A stretch of 15,024 bases of DNA. It comes from Clostridia bacterium (lineage in GTDB: Bacteria > Bacillota > Clostridia > RUG12999). The position numbers and the translations under genes were made by a program. The stretch spans positions 1-15,024 of the forward strand of contig JAFVVU010000025.1 of assembly GCA_017502065.1 (NCBI GenBank), read 5' to 3'. Position 1 is the stretch's first letter. The number at the start of each line of letters is the position of its first letter. The notes beneath the pieces were generated by a model that was not told the origin of the DNA, ran no database searches, and saw nothing but the letters and a program-made list of their open reading frames with translations. This document shows positions 1 to 6,772 of the stretch, one piece after another.

Positions 1-3000
1 AATTCCTTCAATTACCATTTTTGATGCATGAAGTGCCGCATAATCCGCAAACAAATCTTTATCTGTAAAGGAATCAAGACGCACGAGAGTTCCTTTTGTA
101 TCCATCATTTTCGCAATTTCCATTCCGCGTGCACAAATTGTCATTACATCCTGTCTTGTGATTGCCGCATCAGGATTATAACAGTTATTACCCACACCGT
201 TAAGAACACCGAGCGCCTTACCCATAGCAATTTCTTTTGCGTAATAGTGATTCGGGTCAATATCATCAAATGTATCTGTGCTATCCGCTGTAAGACCGAG
301 TGTGCGGATAAGGAATCCTGCAAAGTCAGCTCTTGTGATGTTTTCGCCCGGTGCAAAGCCACCGGCGATTTCGTTTATAACATCTTTCATTGCAAGAGTT
401 TCAATTTCGGTTTTTGCCCAGTCAAATCCTGCAATGTCTGCATACATATTGTCGTTAAGAGCAGTAATATCTACGGAATTTGCCGGATTGAGTTTGTAAA
501 GTCCTACTCCAAGAGCCGGCATTTTAAGATTGAATTTATTATCCGCAGATGTAACTGTTTTTGCAAGGTCTGTACCGTTTACAAGCGTTGCAGTATAGCC
601 GTCAAAGCTGATTTTACCGTTATTGCTGATAAGCTTGATATCTGTATTCATCTCACCTGTTGTTACGTTCATAACAGCAAGATACATCTGTCCGTCATCG
701 GGATCCTGCCAGATACGGTACCACACATCTTTTTCCTGCCAGTTAGCAATAAGAACCGTGTCCGGTGTTGTGAAATGTTTGAATATGATTTCTTTTTCAC
801 CACTGCTTATAATATCGCACCACTGCTGATAGCGTTCCGGAATGTCTTTCAGTGATTCGAGCACCATGTCGTGTGAGCCCGTCATTGAGAACACGCCAAC
901 CATTTTTGCACCGCCCCAGAATCCCTGATAGAACTGGTTACGGATTTCTGTGATTGACGGTCTCCAGCCACCTACGCTGAACGGTGTCATTACGGAAACG
1001 ATGTTTATCGGTGTATCATTGTTATCCGCTGTTTTAAGCCATCTTGCCCTTGAATAAGTATAATCGGGAACTTCCGCCTGTGAATGCGGATACGGGTCAG
1101 TTGCAATTACATCCGCAATACGTGATGTTTTTTCCATATTCCCTCTGTTTTCAACATCAAGAATATATACCGGATGCATTGTATCATATTTTCTTATCTG
1201 AATATAGCTTTCTTCAAGATACTTCTGCATATGGTCGTAGTTGGCAATTTTGTCGGACATTCCTATTTTTAAAGTAGCCTCGTCAATTACAATCCATGCA
1301 AATATTGCAGGGTGGTTGCCCACATTTTTCAGAAGAAATTCCGCCATGTCGTTTGAGGCTCCCGGATAGCCGTTAGGTTCAAGTGCGCCAAGCTGCAGGA
1401 AGAATTTTATTCCTTCCTTTTGTCCGTCATCAAGCATCTTCTTATATTTTTTAAGTCCCTCTTCTTTGATGTCAAAATCGTGTCCCCAAACCATTGTTTT
1501 GAACACGTTAATACCATGAACTTCGCTGTCCTGCCAGAAATCATCTGCATCGCCGTAGCCAAAAATCGGATAGAAGATTTCGCCATTTTCATCAATATAG
1601 TTTCCGTTTTCGTTAATGCAGCCCGGGCGGTGTGTGCGGTATATTCTCTGTGACTGCACATCCCCTATCTGATTGCCCGATGCATCTTTATACACTGCTT
1701 CAAGAGTATATGCATAAAGCTCTTTTTCCATTGAATTTATGTTGAAGTTCCATCTTGATTCCTGTGCTGCCGGAACACTTCCGCTTTCAAGAATGTTGTC
1801 TCCGTCTTTAATTGCAAATTCAAATGTTGCATTTGGTTCAACCGGATAAGCTGTTGTATTTATTTTTGCAACGGCTGTACCGATTTCATCTTCCGTGTAG
1901 CAGAAGGTACGTGTTGAATACATTTCAAATCTGTCGCCGCCGTCTGCAATTCCGAATGAAAGGTCATCATAATATACAAGACCCTCGCCTCTCATACGAA
2001 CATACATTACAAGCTTTTTTGTATCCTCGGGAATTTCAAAAACAAGCTTCATCGGATGCCATTCATTTCCTTCAGGGTCAGTATCATCCCAATTGTAATA
2101 TTCTGTAGTAAATTCGCCCGTAAGTGTTGCATATGCACTTTCCGTGGAGTTATAGGTTTCTACTTTAAGGAATGCTCCTGTGCCGTAGGTATGGGATTTT
2201 TGTTTTGCCCATGCGGTAAATACATATTTCATTCCAGGAATAAAACCTTCGTTTATTGTAAGTATCTGTGAGCTGTGCGGTCCGAACTGTGCAAGATCAG
2301 AACCACGTGTATCTATTTCAATGCCGTATTCGCCGCTTCTTTTTTCTTCGGTTGTACGGGTTATTATTTCGCCCCATTTTCCTTGATAGCCTGCCCAGTA
2401 AGAAGCGCTGTTTCCGGTTCCGTCTTCAAAACCGCCGTTAAAAACAAGGTCAACCGAACCTTCGGCAATATCCGTAGCGGCTATTTTCCGGCGGTCCTGT
2501 TCAAAATACTCTTCCTGCTCTGCGGCAAGACGTTTTTCACGTTCAACCAGTTCTCTGTATGCTTCCATTGTTTTCTTGTCGCCGGTTACTTTAAGGGATA
2601 CGTCATCCCAGAAGAATGTACCGCCCTGACGCATACGGAAATAAACACGGATCTGTGTTGTTCCCTCAGGAGCTGTACCCGTTGCCGAGATTTCATACCA
2701 TTTGCCTTCCTGACAGTCTTTTATTTCCGCATCACTTCTGTCTAAATATGCACCGACATCATCCTGGAAAATAAGGTTGATTTCCGGATGGCTTTCCGGT
2801 GTGAGCTTTTTACCTGCATAAACCCATGCCGAGAATGTATATGTTGCTCCTACAAACCCATTATGAGTGGAAAAAGCAATTGCGCCTGTTCCTTCGGTTG
2901 TGTCTGCCGAGCATTTAAAGGACTGTCTGCCGCTTCGTGCCACTTCGTTGGATACAAGACAGTTTGTGCCCGCCGGATCCCAGAATGTTCCGCCAAGCTC

Positions 3001-3114
3001 GTCAAATCCTCCGTTTGATATAATTTCAATTTCTTCTTTTGCCGCTGATACATTAAGTGTGGCAAATACAAAAATTGCCGCAAGTATCAGACAAAGTAAT
3101 TTTTTCAGTTTCAT
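1..3114 (-). CDS. SLH-anchored, secreted multidomain glycosidase-like protein (copy 1, 3' end outside window)
   Basis: The reading frame is open for 1038 codons from ATG 3114 to the window edge. By alignment with the 1073-residue paralogue at 10152-13373, about 35 residues are missing, including the end of the third SLH repeat. Visible parts: signal peptide (1-24, ending VSAA); jelly-roll CBM4/9-like domain (about 30-178); charged helical linker (180-215); second CBM-like domain (about 222-388, ending YYDDLSFG); Ig-like domain (about 395-497); TIM-barrel (about 500-760) with HPAIFAW...DE (D611-E612) after strand 4 and DPYP (673-676); beta domain; SLH repeats from about 890. The Asp-Glu pair is where clan GH-A enzymes hold the acid/base, but the strand-7 nucleophile position reads V708, not Glu. 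Likely a wall-bound carbohydrate-binding or -cleaving protein; substrate unknown. AGGAGG lies 7 bases before the ATG. The AraC gene at 3254 is divergent and probably controls it. Confidence 0.85.
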   Translation of the reverse strand, partial: MKLKKLLCLILAAIFVFATLNVSAAKEEIEIISNGGFDELGGTFWDPAGTNCLVSNEVARSGRQSFKCSADTTEGTGAIAFSTHNGFVGATYTFSAWVYAGKKLTPESHPEINLIFQDDVGAYLDRSDAEIKDCQEGKWYEISATGTAPEGTTQIRVYFRMRQGGTFFWDDVSLKVTGDKKTMEAYRELVEREKRLAAEQEEYFEQDRRKIAATDIAEGSVDLVFNGGFEDGTGNSASYWAGYQGKWGEIITRTTEEKRSGEYGIEIDTRGSDLAQFGPHSSQILTINEGFIPGMKYVFTAWAKQKSHTYGTGAFLKVETYNSTESAYATLTGEFTTEYYNWDDTDPEGNEWHPMKLVFEIPEDTKKLVMYVRMRGEGLVYYDDLSFGIADGGDRFEMYSTRTFCYTEDEIGTAVAKINTTAYPVEPNATFEFAIKDGDNILESGSVPAAQESRWNFNINSMEKELYAYTLEAVYKDASGNQIGDVQSQRIYRTHRPGCINENGNYIDENGEIFYPIFGYGDADDFWQDSEVHGINVFKTMVWGHDFDIKEEGLKKYKKMLDDGQKEGIKFFLQLGALEPNGYPGASNDMAEFLLKNVGNHPAIFAWIVIDEATLKIGMSDKIANYDHMQKYLEESYIQIRKYDTMHPVYILDVENRGNMEKTSRIADVIATDPYPHSQAEVPDYTYSRARWLKTADNNDTPINIVSVMTPFSVGGWRPSITEIRNQFYQGFWGGAKMVGVFSMTGSHDMVLESLKDIPERYQQWCDIISSGEKEIIFKHFTTPDTVLIANWQEKDVWYRIWQDPDDGQMYLAVMNVTTGEMNTDIKLISNNGKISFDGYTATLVNGTDLAKTVTSADNKFNLKMPALGVGLYKLNPANSVDITALNDNMYADIAGFDWAKTEIETLAMKDVINEIAGGFAPGENITRADFAGFLIRTLGLTADSTDTFDDIDPNHYYAKEIAMGKALGVLNGVGNNCYNPDAAITRQDVMTICARGMEIAKMMDTKGTLVRLDSFTDKDLFADYAALHASKMVIEGI
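329..357. repeat. 29-bp exact repeat shared by SLH copies 1 and 3 (left copy)
   Basis: Identical to 10594-10622. It lies in the first SLH repeat of copy 1 (the GENITRA region) within a longer stretch of high DNA identity. Both copies have the same orientation, about 10.3 kb apart. Confidence 0.85.
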
Positions 3115-3146
3115 AAGAGTTCCTCCTCTTCATTTGCTATATTTTT

Positions 3147-3175
3147 ATTGTATAACATTTTTTAATAAATAAATA
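3147..3175 (-). promoter_or_regulatory. Promoter of SLH gene copy 1
   Basis: On the minus strand the -10 is TACAAT (3147-3152), followed 17 bp upstream by a very poor -35, TATTTA (3170-3175). The same spacing and the same poor -35 occur at copy 2. A good -10 without a usable -35 suggests an activator-dependent promoter, and the neighbouring AraC protein is the obvious candidate. This is inference from sequence; no start site is mapped. Confidence 0.55.
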
Positions 3176-3191
3176 GGAGAATCAGGAACAA
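3167..3191. promoter_or_regulatory. Putative AraC operator, copy 1 (25-bp element)
   Basis: The plus strand reads AAATAAATAG, seven free bases, then AGGAACAA. Every one of the 18 fixed bases recurs at 9968-9992 upstream of SLH copy 2, at nearly the same distance from the SLH start codon (53 and 55 bp). The element covers the weak -35 of the SLH gene and ends 28 bp before the -35 of the divergent regulator. This placement fits a class II activator site that may also govern the regulator itself. The binding protein is inferred. Confidence 0.6.
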
Positions 3192-3218
3192 TATCATTAT
3201 TTTTTTGCAGTTTTACTA

Positions 3219-3247
3219 TTGACTTTTGGTTCACAAAATCGTATAAT
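3219..3247 (+). promoter_or_regulatory. Promoter of AraC regulator 1, predicted leaderless
   Basis: TTGACT (3219-3224), a 17-bp spacer and a perfect TATAAT (3242-3247). Six bases separate the -10 from the ATG at 3254, so the expected transcription start is the A of the start codon. No proper Shine-Dalgarno sequence fits; AGGA at 3249-3252 is only one base from the ATG. The mRNA is therefore predicted to be leaderless. Confidence 0.75.
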
Positions 3248-3253
3248 CAGGAC

Positions 3254-4114
3254 ATGGATATTAAAACAACACTAAAAAATCATCAAAAATTCAATAATTT
3301 TCCTTTTCATATCGAGAGGTTTTGTCCTACAGAGTCTATACCCCTTCATTACCACGACTGTGTTGAGCTTATTTTCGGAACCGAAGGAGTTATGCAAAAT
3401 CACGTTGAAGATTTGAGCCACCAGATTGGTAAAAGCTCTTTGTTTGTGATTGGCGGACGTGCCACACATTCCATCTCTGAGCCAACAGGGTTTAAGGGAT
3501 ACCGCATTCTGTTTGATATGTCCCTTCTTGATGCACTTTCAGATGAGGTTAAAAATACATCGGGATACATCTCTATGTTTTTGCTTAACGACAACGGTTA
3601 TATCAATTATGCATACAAATGCCGTATGTCTGCAAAAGGCAAGTATTATGAAAGAATAGCCTCTCTTATGGAAGATTTACTGTACGAATATGAAACAGAA
3701 TCCTTTTTGAATACGGACTATATGCTTTCGCTTTTTCACAGCATTTGTATTCTTATTATCAAAAGTTTTCATACAAACCAGAATGATACGTCTAAAATAT
3801 TTTTTGACAAGGCTATTGCCGAGCTTATAAAACATCTTAACGAAAAAACAACTGTGGATGATATTGCAAAAACCTTTGGCATGTCGGGCAGGTATTTCCG
3901 CAAGATTTTCACCCGTTGGTACGGTATATCGCCGTCACAGTTTGTAATGGATACACGTCTTCACAGAGCAAAGCTGCTTCTTTCCTGCAGTGATAAAACA
4001 ATTACCGAAATTGCTTTTTCCTGCGGATTTTATGACAGCAGCCATATGCTGCGTGCATTTAAACAGTATGAAGGTATGACCCCGAAAGAATACAGAAAAA
4101 AGTCCCGCATGTGA
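3254..4114 (+). CDS. AraC-family transcriptional regulator 1 (cupin sensor plus double HTH)
   Basis: A 286-residue DNA-binding regulator of usual AraC length. The N-terminal part (about 15-115) is cupin-like, with H32-Y-H34-D-C-V-E38 and a later H72, the pattern found in AraC ligand-binding domains. A helical linker (130-180) precedes the DNA-binding domain (about 185-283): first HTH at about 201-220 (VDDIAKTFGMS...FRKIF), second at 249-272 (ITEIAFSCGFYDSSHMLRAFK), then the family signature GMTPKEYR. It is divergent to the SLH-glycosidase gene at 1-3114, the classic layout of a sugar-responsive activator beside its target. Regulator 2 (13505-14374) is a clear paralogue with the same N-terminal plan. 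The start is set by promoter position rather than by a ribosome-binding site. The ligand is unknown; a sugar or oligosaccharide is inferred from the target's domains. Confidence 0.92.
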   Translation: MDIKTTLKNHQKFNNFPFHIERFCPTESIPLHYHDCVELIFGTEGVMQNHVEDLSHQIGKSSLFVIGGRATHSISEPTGFKGYRILFDMSLLDALSDEVKNTSGYISMFLLNDNGYINYAYKCRMSAKGKYYERIASLMEDLLYEYETESFLNTDYMLSLFHSICILIIKSFHTNQNDTSKIFFDKAIAELIKHLNEKTTVDDIAKTFGMSGRYFRKIFTRWYGISPSQFVMDTRLHRAKLLLSCSDKTITEIAFSCGFYDSSHMLRAFKQYEGMTPKEYRKKSRM

Positions 4115-4154
4115 GCAGAACTTTTTCAATCGTAAGTTTTATAAAAAATAAAGA

Positions 4155-4182
4155 TTGCATTTTGTCAAAGCTATGGTATAAT
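4155..4182 (+). promoter_or_regulatory. Promoter of the GT2-GtrA gene
   Basis: TTGCAT (4155-4160), a 16-bp spacer and TATAAT (4177-4182). The ribosome-binding site AGGAG (4211-4215) lies 7 bases before the ATG at 4223. No clear terminator hairpin is seen between the end of araC copy 1 (4114) and this promoter, so some read-through from the regulator is possible. Confidence 0.6.
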
Positions 4183-4222
4183 AGACATATAGGTGTTTAC
4201 TTTTTGAAACAGGAGAAAAAAT

Positions 4223-5248
4223 ATGACAGATAAATTTATTGCTTTAATTCCTGCATATAAACCATCACAGCTTCTTATAGATATGCTTGAAGAAATAAAA
4301 GATACTCCGCTTACTCCCGTTGTCATTGACGACGGTAGCGGCAGTGAATTTGCTGAAATTTTCGAAAAGGCAAAAGAATATGCTCCCGTTATTGCCCATG
4401 AGGTTAATAAGGGAAAAGGGGCTGCGCTTAAGACAGGATATACATATATTAAAGAAAATTTTGCCGAAGACGTTGTTATTGTTACAATGGATTCCGACGG
4501 TCAGCACCGCACTGAAGATGCTATCCGCCTTTGTAATATGGCGATGGAAAATCCCGGTGCGCTTATTCTCGGCAGCCGCAGGCTTGCGGAAAATGTTCCG
4601 CTTCGCAGTCAGTTCGGGAATACTCTTACAAGATTTGTTTACCAGATTTCAACCGGTATCAAGGTGCACGATACACAGACAGGACTTCGTGCATTTTCCG
4701 CAAATCTTATTCCGTTTATGAATTCCATCGGCGGCGACAGATATGAATATGAAATAAACGTGCTTCTTGACTGCACAAGAGCCGATATTCCGATTATTGA
4801 AACGGAAATCCCGACGATATATCTTGACAATAACTCGGCGTCACATTTCAATCCGCTTCGCGATTCTATCAAGATATATAAAGAAATACTGAAGTTTTCG
4901 GCATCTTCTTTGTTATCATTCCTCGTGGACTATGCTCTTTATACCCTGCTTTTTATCTTTACCGGTCAACTGCAGATTTCACATATCGGGGCAAGAATTT
5001 TAAGCTCGGTATTTAACTTTACCGTAAACAAAAAGCTTGTGTTTAAAAGCAAAGGCAACACTGCAAAATCGGCATCCGGTTATTTTGCACTTGTTGCTGT
5101 TATAATTGTTTTAAGTACTTTTGTGCTGAGCTTTTTCGTAAATGTATGCGGTATAAACGAATTTGCTGCAAAAATACTTACAGAACTTATTTTCTTTGTG
5201 TTTAGTTGGTTTGCTCAGCATTTTGTGGTATTTAAAAAGAAAAAATAA
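4223..5248 (+). CDS. GT2 glycosyltransferase fused to GtrA-like membrane domain
   Basis: A 341-residue fusion. Residues 1 to about 220 form a GT-A fold family 2 transferase of the dolichol-/polyprenyl-phosphate sugar transferase type: VIDDGS at 34-39, the NKGKGAALKTG loop at 62-72, the metal-binding MDSDGQH at 89-95, then TQTGLR at 151-156. Residues about 224-341 form a GtrA-like domain with four predicted membrane segments (about 226-246, 254-270, 285-308, 314-336), including the typical FNFTVNKKLVFK and a C-terminal WFAQHFVVFKKKK. GtrB enzymes load a sugar onto a lipid carrier and GtrA proteins are thought to flip it, so this protein may do both for wall-polymer or glycan decoration. The sugar is unknown. 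A link to the wall polymer that SLH domains bind is possible but only an inference from proximity. Confidence 0.9.
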   Translation: MTDKFIALIPAYKPSQLLIDMLEEIKDTPLTPVVIDDGSGSEFAEIFEKAKEYAPVIAHEVNKGKGAALKTGYTYIKENFAEDVVIVTMDSDGQHRTEDAIRLCNMAMENPGALILGSRRLAENVPLRSQFGNTLTRFVYQISTGIKVHDTQTGLRAFSANLIPFMNSIGGDRYEYEINVLLDCTRADIPIIETEIPTIYLDNNSASHFNPLRDSIKIYKEILKFSASSLLSFLVDYALYTLLFIFTGQLQISHIGARILSSVFNFTVNKKLVFKSKGNTAKSASGYFALVAVIIVLSTFVLSFFVNVCGINEFAAKILTELIFFVFSWFAQHFVVFKKKK

Positions 5249-5252
5249 TATA

Positions 5253-5283
5253 AAAAAGCCTGTTCAAAAAGAACAGGCTTTTT
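5253..5283. terminator. Bidirectional intrinsic terminator
   Basis: A 13-bp perfect stem, AAAAAGCCTGTTC (5253-5265) and its complement (5271-5283), around an AAAAA loop. A T tract follows on the plus strand, and the A run gives one on the minus strand. It lies between the converging ends of the GT2-GtrA gene (5248) and the ZIP gene (5295) and can serve both. Confidence 0.9.
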
Positions 5284-5294
5284 TTATTAATCTT

Positions 5295-6047
5295 TTATCC
5301 TAAATAGAAATCCATTGCAAGCATTAAGCAGAAGCCGATGAGAAGTGCATAGGTTGCTCCTCTTTCGCTTCCGTGAGCGTGGGTTTCGGGAATCATTTCA
5401 TCGCTTATTACGTAAAGCATTGTGCCGCCGGCAAATGCAAGCGCAAACGGAAGCACCACTGTTGAAATGCTTACCGCAAAATATCCTATAAATGTTCCTA
5501 TAATCTCTACTATTCCCGTCATTGCCGCTATTAAAAATATACGTCCGCTTTTCATTCCGGTTGCATACATTGGTGCAATTATTACCATACCTTCAGGAAT
5601 GTTCTGCAGGGCAATACCTGCAGCAATTGTAAGTGCCTGAGCTGTGTTTCCTGTTCCGAATCCCACCCCTGCCGCAATTCCTTCCGGCAGGTTATGAATT
5701 GCAATTGCCATTACAAACAGCATTACTTTATTCATTTTTGCACTTTGTTCAGGATGAAGCTCCTGCTCAGCACCTGTTATACTGTGAAGATGCGGCGTAA
5801 GCTTGTGAATCACGTTAAGCACAAGTGCACCGCAGATTATGCCTATTGTTGTAACAAGAACCGACCCGCTGTGTTCAAGCGACGGAAGAACAAGTCCGCA
5901 CACCGCCGCCGAAAGCATAACTCCTGCCGCAAAGCTAAGAACTATATCGCTGAATTTATGTGAAATTTGTTTAAATAAAAATCCTATTATTGCACCGATT
6001 ACTGTTGCGCCGCCAACACCCAGTGCCGTTAAAATTACAATGTTCAT
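5295..6047 (-). CDS. ZIP-family divalent metal transporter (ZupT/GufA type)
   Basis: A 250-residue polytopic membrane protein with about eight hydrophobic segments, the usual size for bacterial ZIP transporters that import Zn, Fe or Mn. The two metal-path motifs of the family are present: HNLPEG in one helix and QNIPEG in the next, giving His, Asn, Gln and Glu ligands. A His-rich stretch (LTPHLHSITG...HPEQ) lies in the cytoplasmic loop before them, as is typical. I choose ATG 6047 because GGAAGGAAG lies just upstream and the protein then begins directly with the first membrane helix (MNIVILTALGVGG). A longer frame from 6128 would translate the promoter region. It is divergent from rubrerythrin across a short control region, so co-regulation by metal or oxidative stress is possible. 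Exact metal specificity cannot be read. Confidence 0.88.
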   Translation of the reverse strand: MNIVILTALGVGGATVIGAIIGFLFKQISHKFSDIVLSFAAGVMLSAAVCGLVLPSLEHSGSVLVTTIGIICGALVLNVIHKLTPHLHSITGAEQELHPEQSAKMNKVMLFVMAIAIHNLPEGIAAGVGFGTGNTAQALTIAAGIALQNIPEGMVIIAPMYATGMKSGRIFLIAAMTGIVEIIGTFIGYFAVSISTVVLPFALAFAGGTMLYVISDEMIPETHAHGSERGATYALLIGFCLMLAMDFYLG

Positions 6048-6078
6048 ACATATTCTTCCTTCCATTTGTATATACTTT

Positions 6079-6107
6079 ATTTTAACACATATTTTTATAC
6101 TGCGCAA
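6079..6107 (-). promoter_or_regulatory. Promoter of the ZIP transporter gene
   Basis: On the minus strand: TTGCGC (6102-6107), a 17-bp spacer and TAAAAT (6079-6084), upstream of ATG 6047. It is back to back with the rubrerythrin promoter that starts at 6120, leaving 12 bp between the two -35 elements. Confidence 0.55.
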
Positions 6108-6119
6108 GTATATAAAATA

Positions 6120-6148
6120 TTGACACACTTTTTTTTTAATGCTATAAT
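6120..6148 (+). promoter_or_regulatory. Consensus sigma-A promoter of rubrerythrin
   Basis: Perfect TTGACA (6120-6125), a 17-bp spacer and perfect TATAAT (6143-6148), the strongest match in the window. A near-ideal ribosome-binding site, AAGGAGG (6170-6176), lies 8 bases before ATG 6185. High expression is expected unless repressed. Confidence 0.85.
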
Positions 6149-6164
6149 TGATATATCATCAATT
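6146..6164. promoter_or_regulatory. Inverted repeat at the rubrerythrin start site (possible operator)
   Basis: AATTGAT (6146-6152), a 5-base spacer, ATCAATT (6158-6164). It overlaps the end of the -10 and the predicted transcription start, a usual place for a repressor site. It is AT-rich like Fur/PerR boxes but does not clearly match the PerR consensus, so the regulator is unassigned. Confidence 0.35.
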
Positions 6165-6184
6165 TTGGTAAGGAGGACATTAAA

Positions 6185-6718
6185 ATGGAATTAAAAGGTT
6201 CAAAAACCGAACAGAATTTAAGAGAAGCTTTTGCAGGTGAAAGTCAGGCAAGAAATAAATACACCTACTTTGCATCTGTGGCTAAAAAAGAAGGTTATCA
6301 GCAGATTTCCGCTATTTTTGAACAAACTGCAAACAACGAAAAAGAACACGCTAAACTTTGGTTTAAAGCACTTGGCGAGCTTGGCGATACATCCGCTAAC
6401 CTGCTTGCTGCTGCCGAAGGCGAAAATTATGAATGGACAGACATGTACGACCGTTTTGCAAAAGACGCTGAAGAAGAGGGCTTTACCGCTCTTGCAGCTC
6501 AGTTCAGAATGGTTGCCGCAATTGAAAAAACTCACGAAGAAAGATATCGCAAATTACTTAATAATGTTGATATGCAGGCTGTATTTGAAAAAGCCGAAGA
6601 AACAATGTGGGAATGCCGCAACTGCGGACATCTTGTAATGGGCAAAAAAGCTCCGCTCGTTTGTCCTGTATGTGCTCATCCGCAGGCTTACTTTGAAGTA
6701 AGAAAAGAAAACTATTAA
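6185..6718 (+). CDS. Rubrerythrin (non-haem di-iron peroxidase)
   Basis: A 177-residue cytoplasmic protein close to the classic rubrerythrin length. The N-terminal four-helix ferritin-like domain (about 1-135) carries the di-iron ligand pattern: E19 in EAFAGES, E52-x-x-H55, acidic residues at 96-98, and E114-x-x-H117. The C-terminal rubredoxin-like domain (about 140-177) has two CxxC pairs, C144/C147 and C160/C163, for a single iron. Rubrerythrins reduce hydrogen peroxide to water in anaerobes, using electrons passed through rubredoxin or NADH-dependent reductases. It has its own strong promoter and terminator, so it is monocistronic. No upstream Fur-type regulator gene lies nearby; the inverted repeat at 6146-6164 may be its operator. 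Identification is secure from motif order and length. Confidence 0.96.
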   Translation: MELKGSKTEQNLREAFAGESQARNKYTYFASVAKKEGYQQISAIFEQTANNEKEHAKLWFKALGELGDTSANLLAAAEGENYEWTDMYDRFAKDAEEEGFTALAAQFRMVAAIEKTHEERYRKLLNNVDMQAVFEKAEETMWECRNCGHLVMGKKAPLVCPVCAHPQAYFEVRKENY

Positions 6719-6731
6719 TCTTTTAAAATTT

Positions 6732-6759
6732 AAAGCCCCGTCGGTTTCGACGGGGCTTT
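6732..6759. terminator. Bidirectional intrinsic terminator after rubrerythrin
   Basis: A GC-rich 12-bp stem, AAAGCCCCGTCG (6732-6743), a GTTT loop and CGACGGGGCTTT (6748-6759), with T tracts on both strands. It ends rubrerythrin (6718) and also the minus-strand SLH copy 2, whose stop codon is at 6773. Confidence 0.93.
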
Positions 6760-6772
6760 TCTTTGTATCAGG

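Noticed and set aside
28..855. Plus-strand open frame (275 codons) inside SLH copy 1
   Set aside because: It is antisense to SLH repeats of the real minus-strand gene, with a low-complexity Cys/Ile/Phe composition and no recognisable family.
6048..6128. Longer N-terminus for the ZIP transporter
   Set aside because: The added 27 residues cover the promoter's -10 and leader. ATG 6047 has a ribosome-binding site and begins at the first membrane helix.
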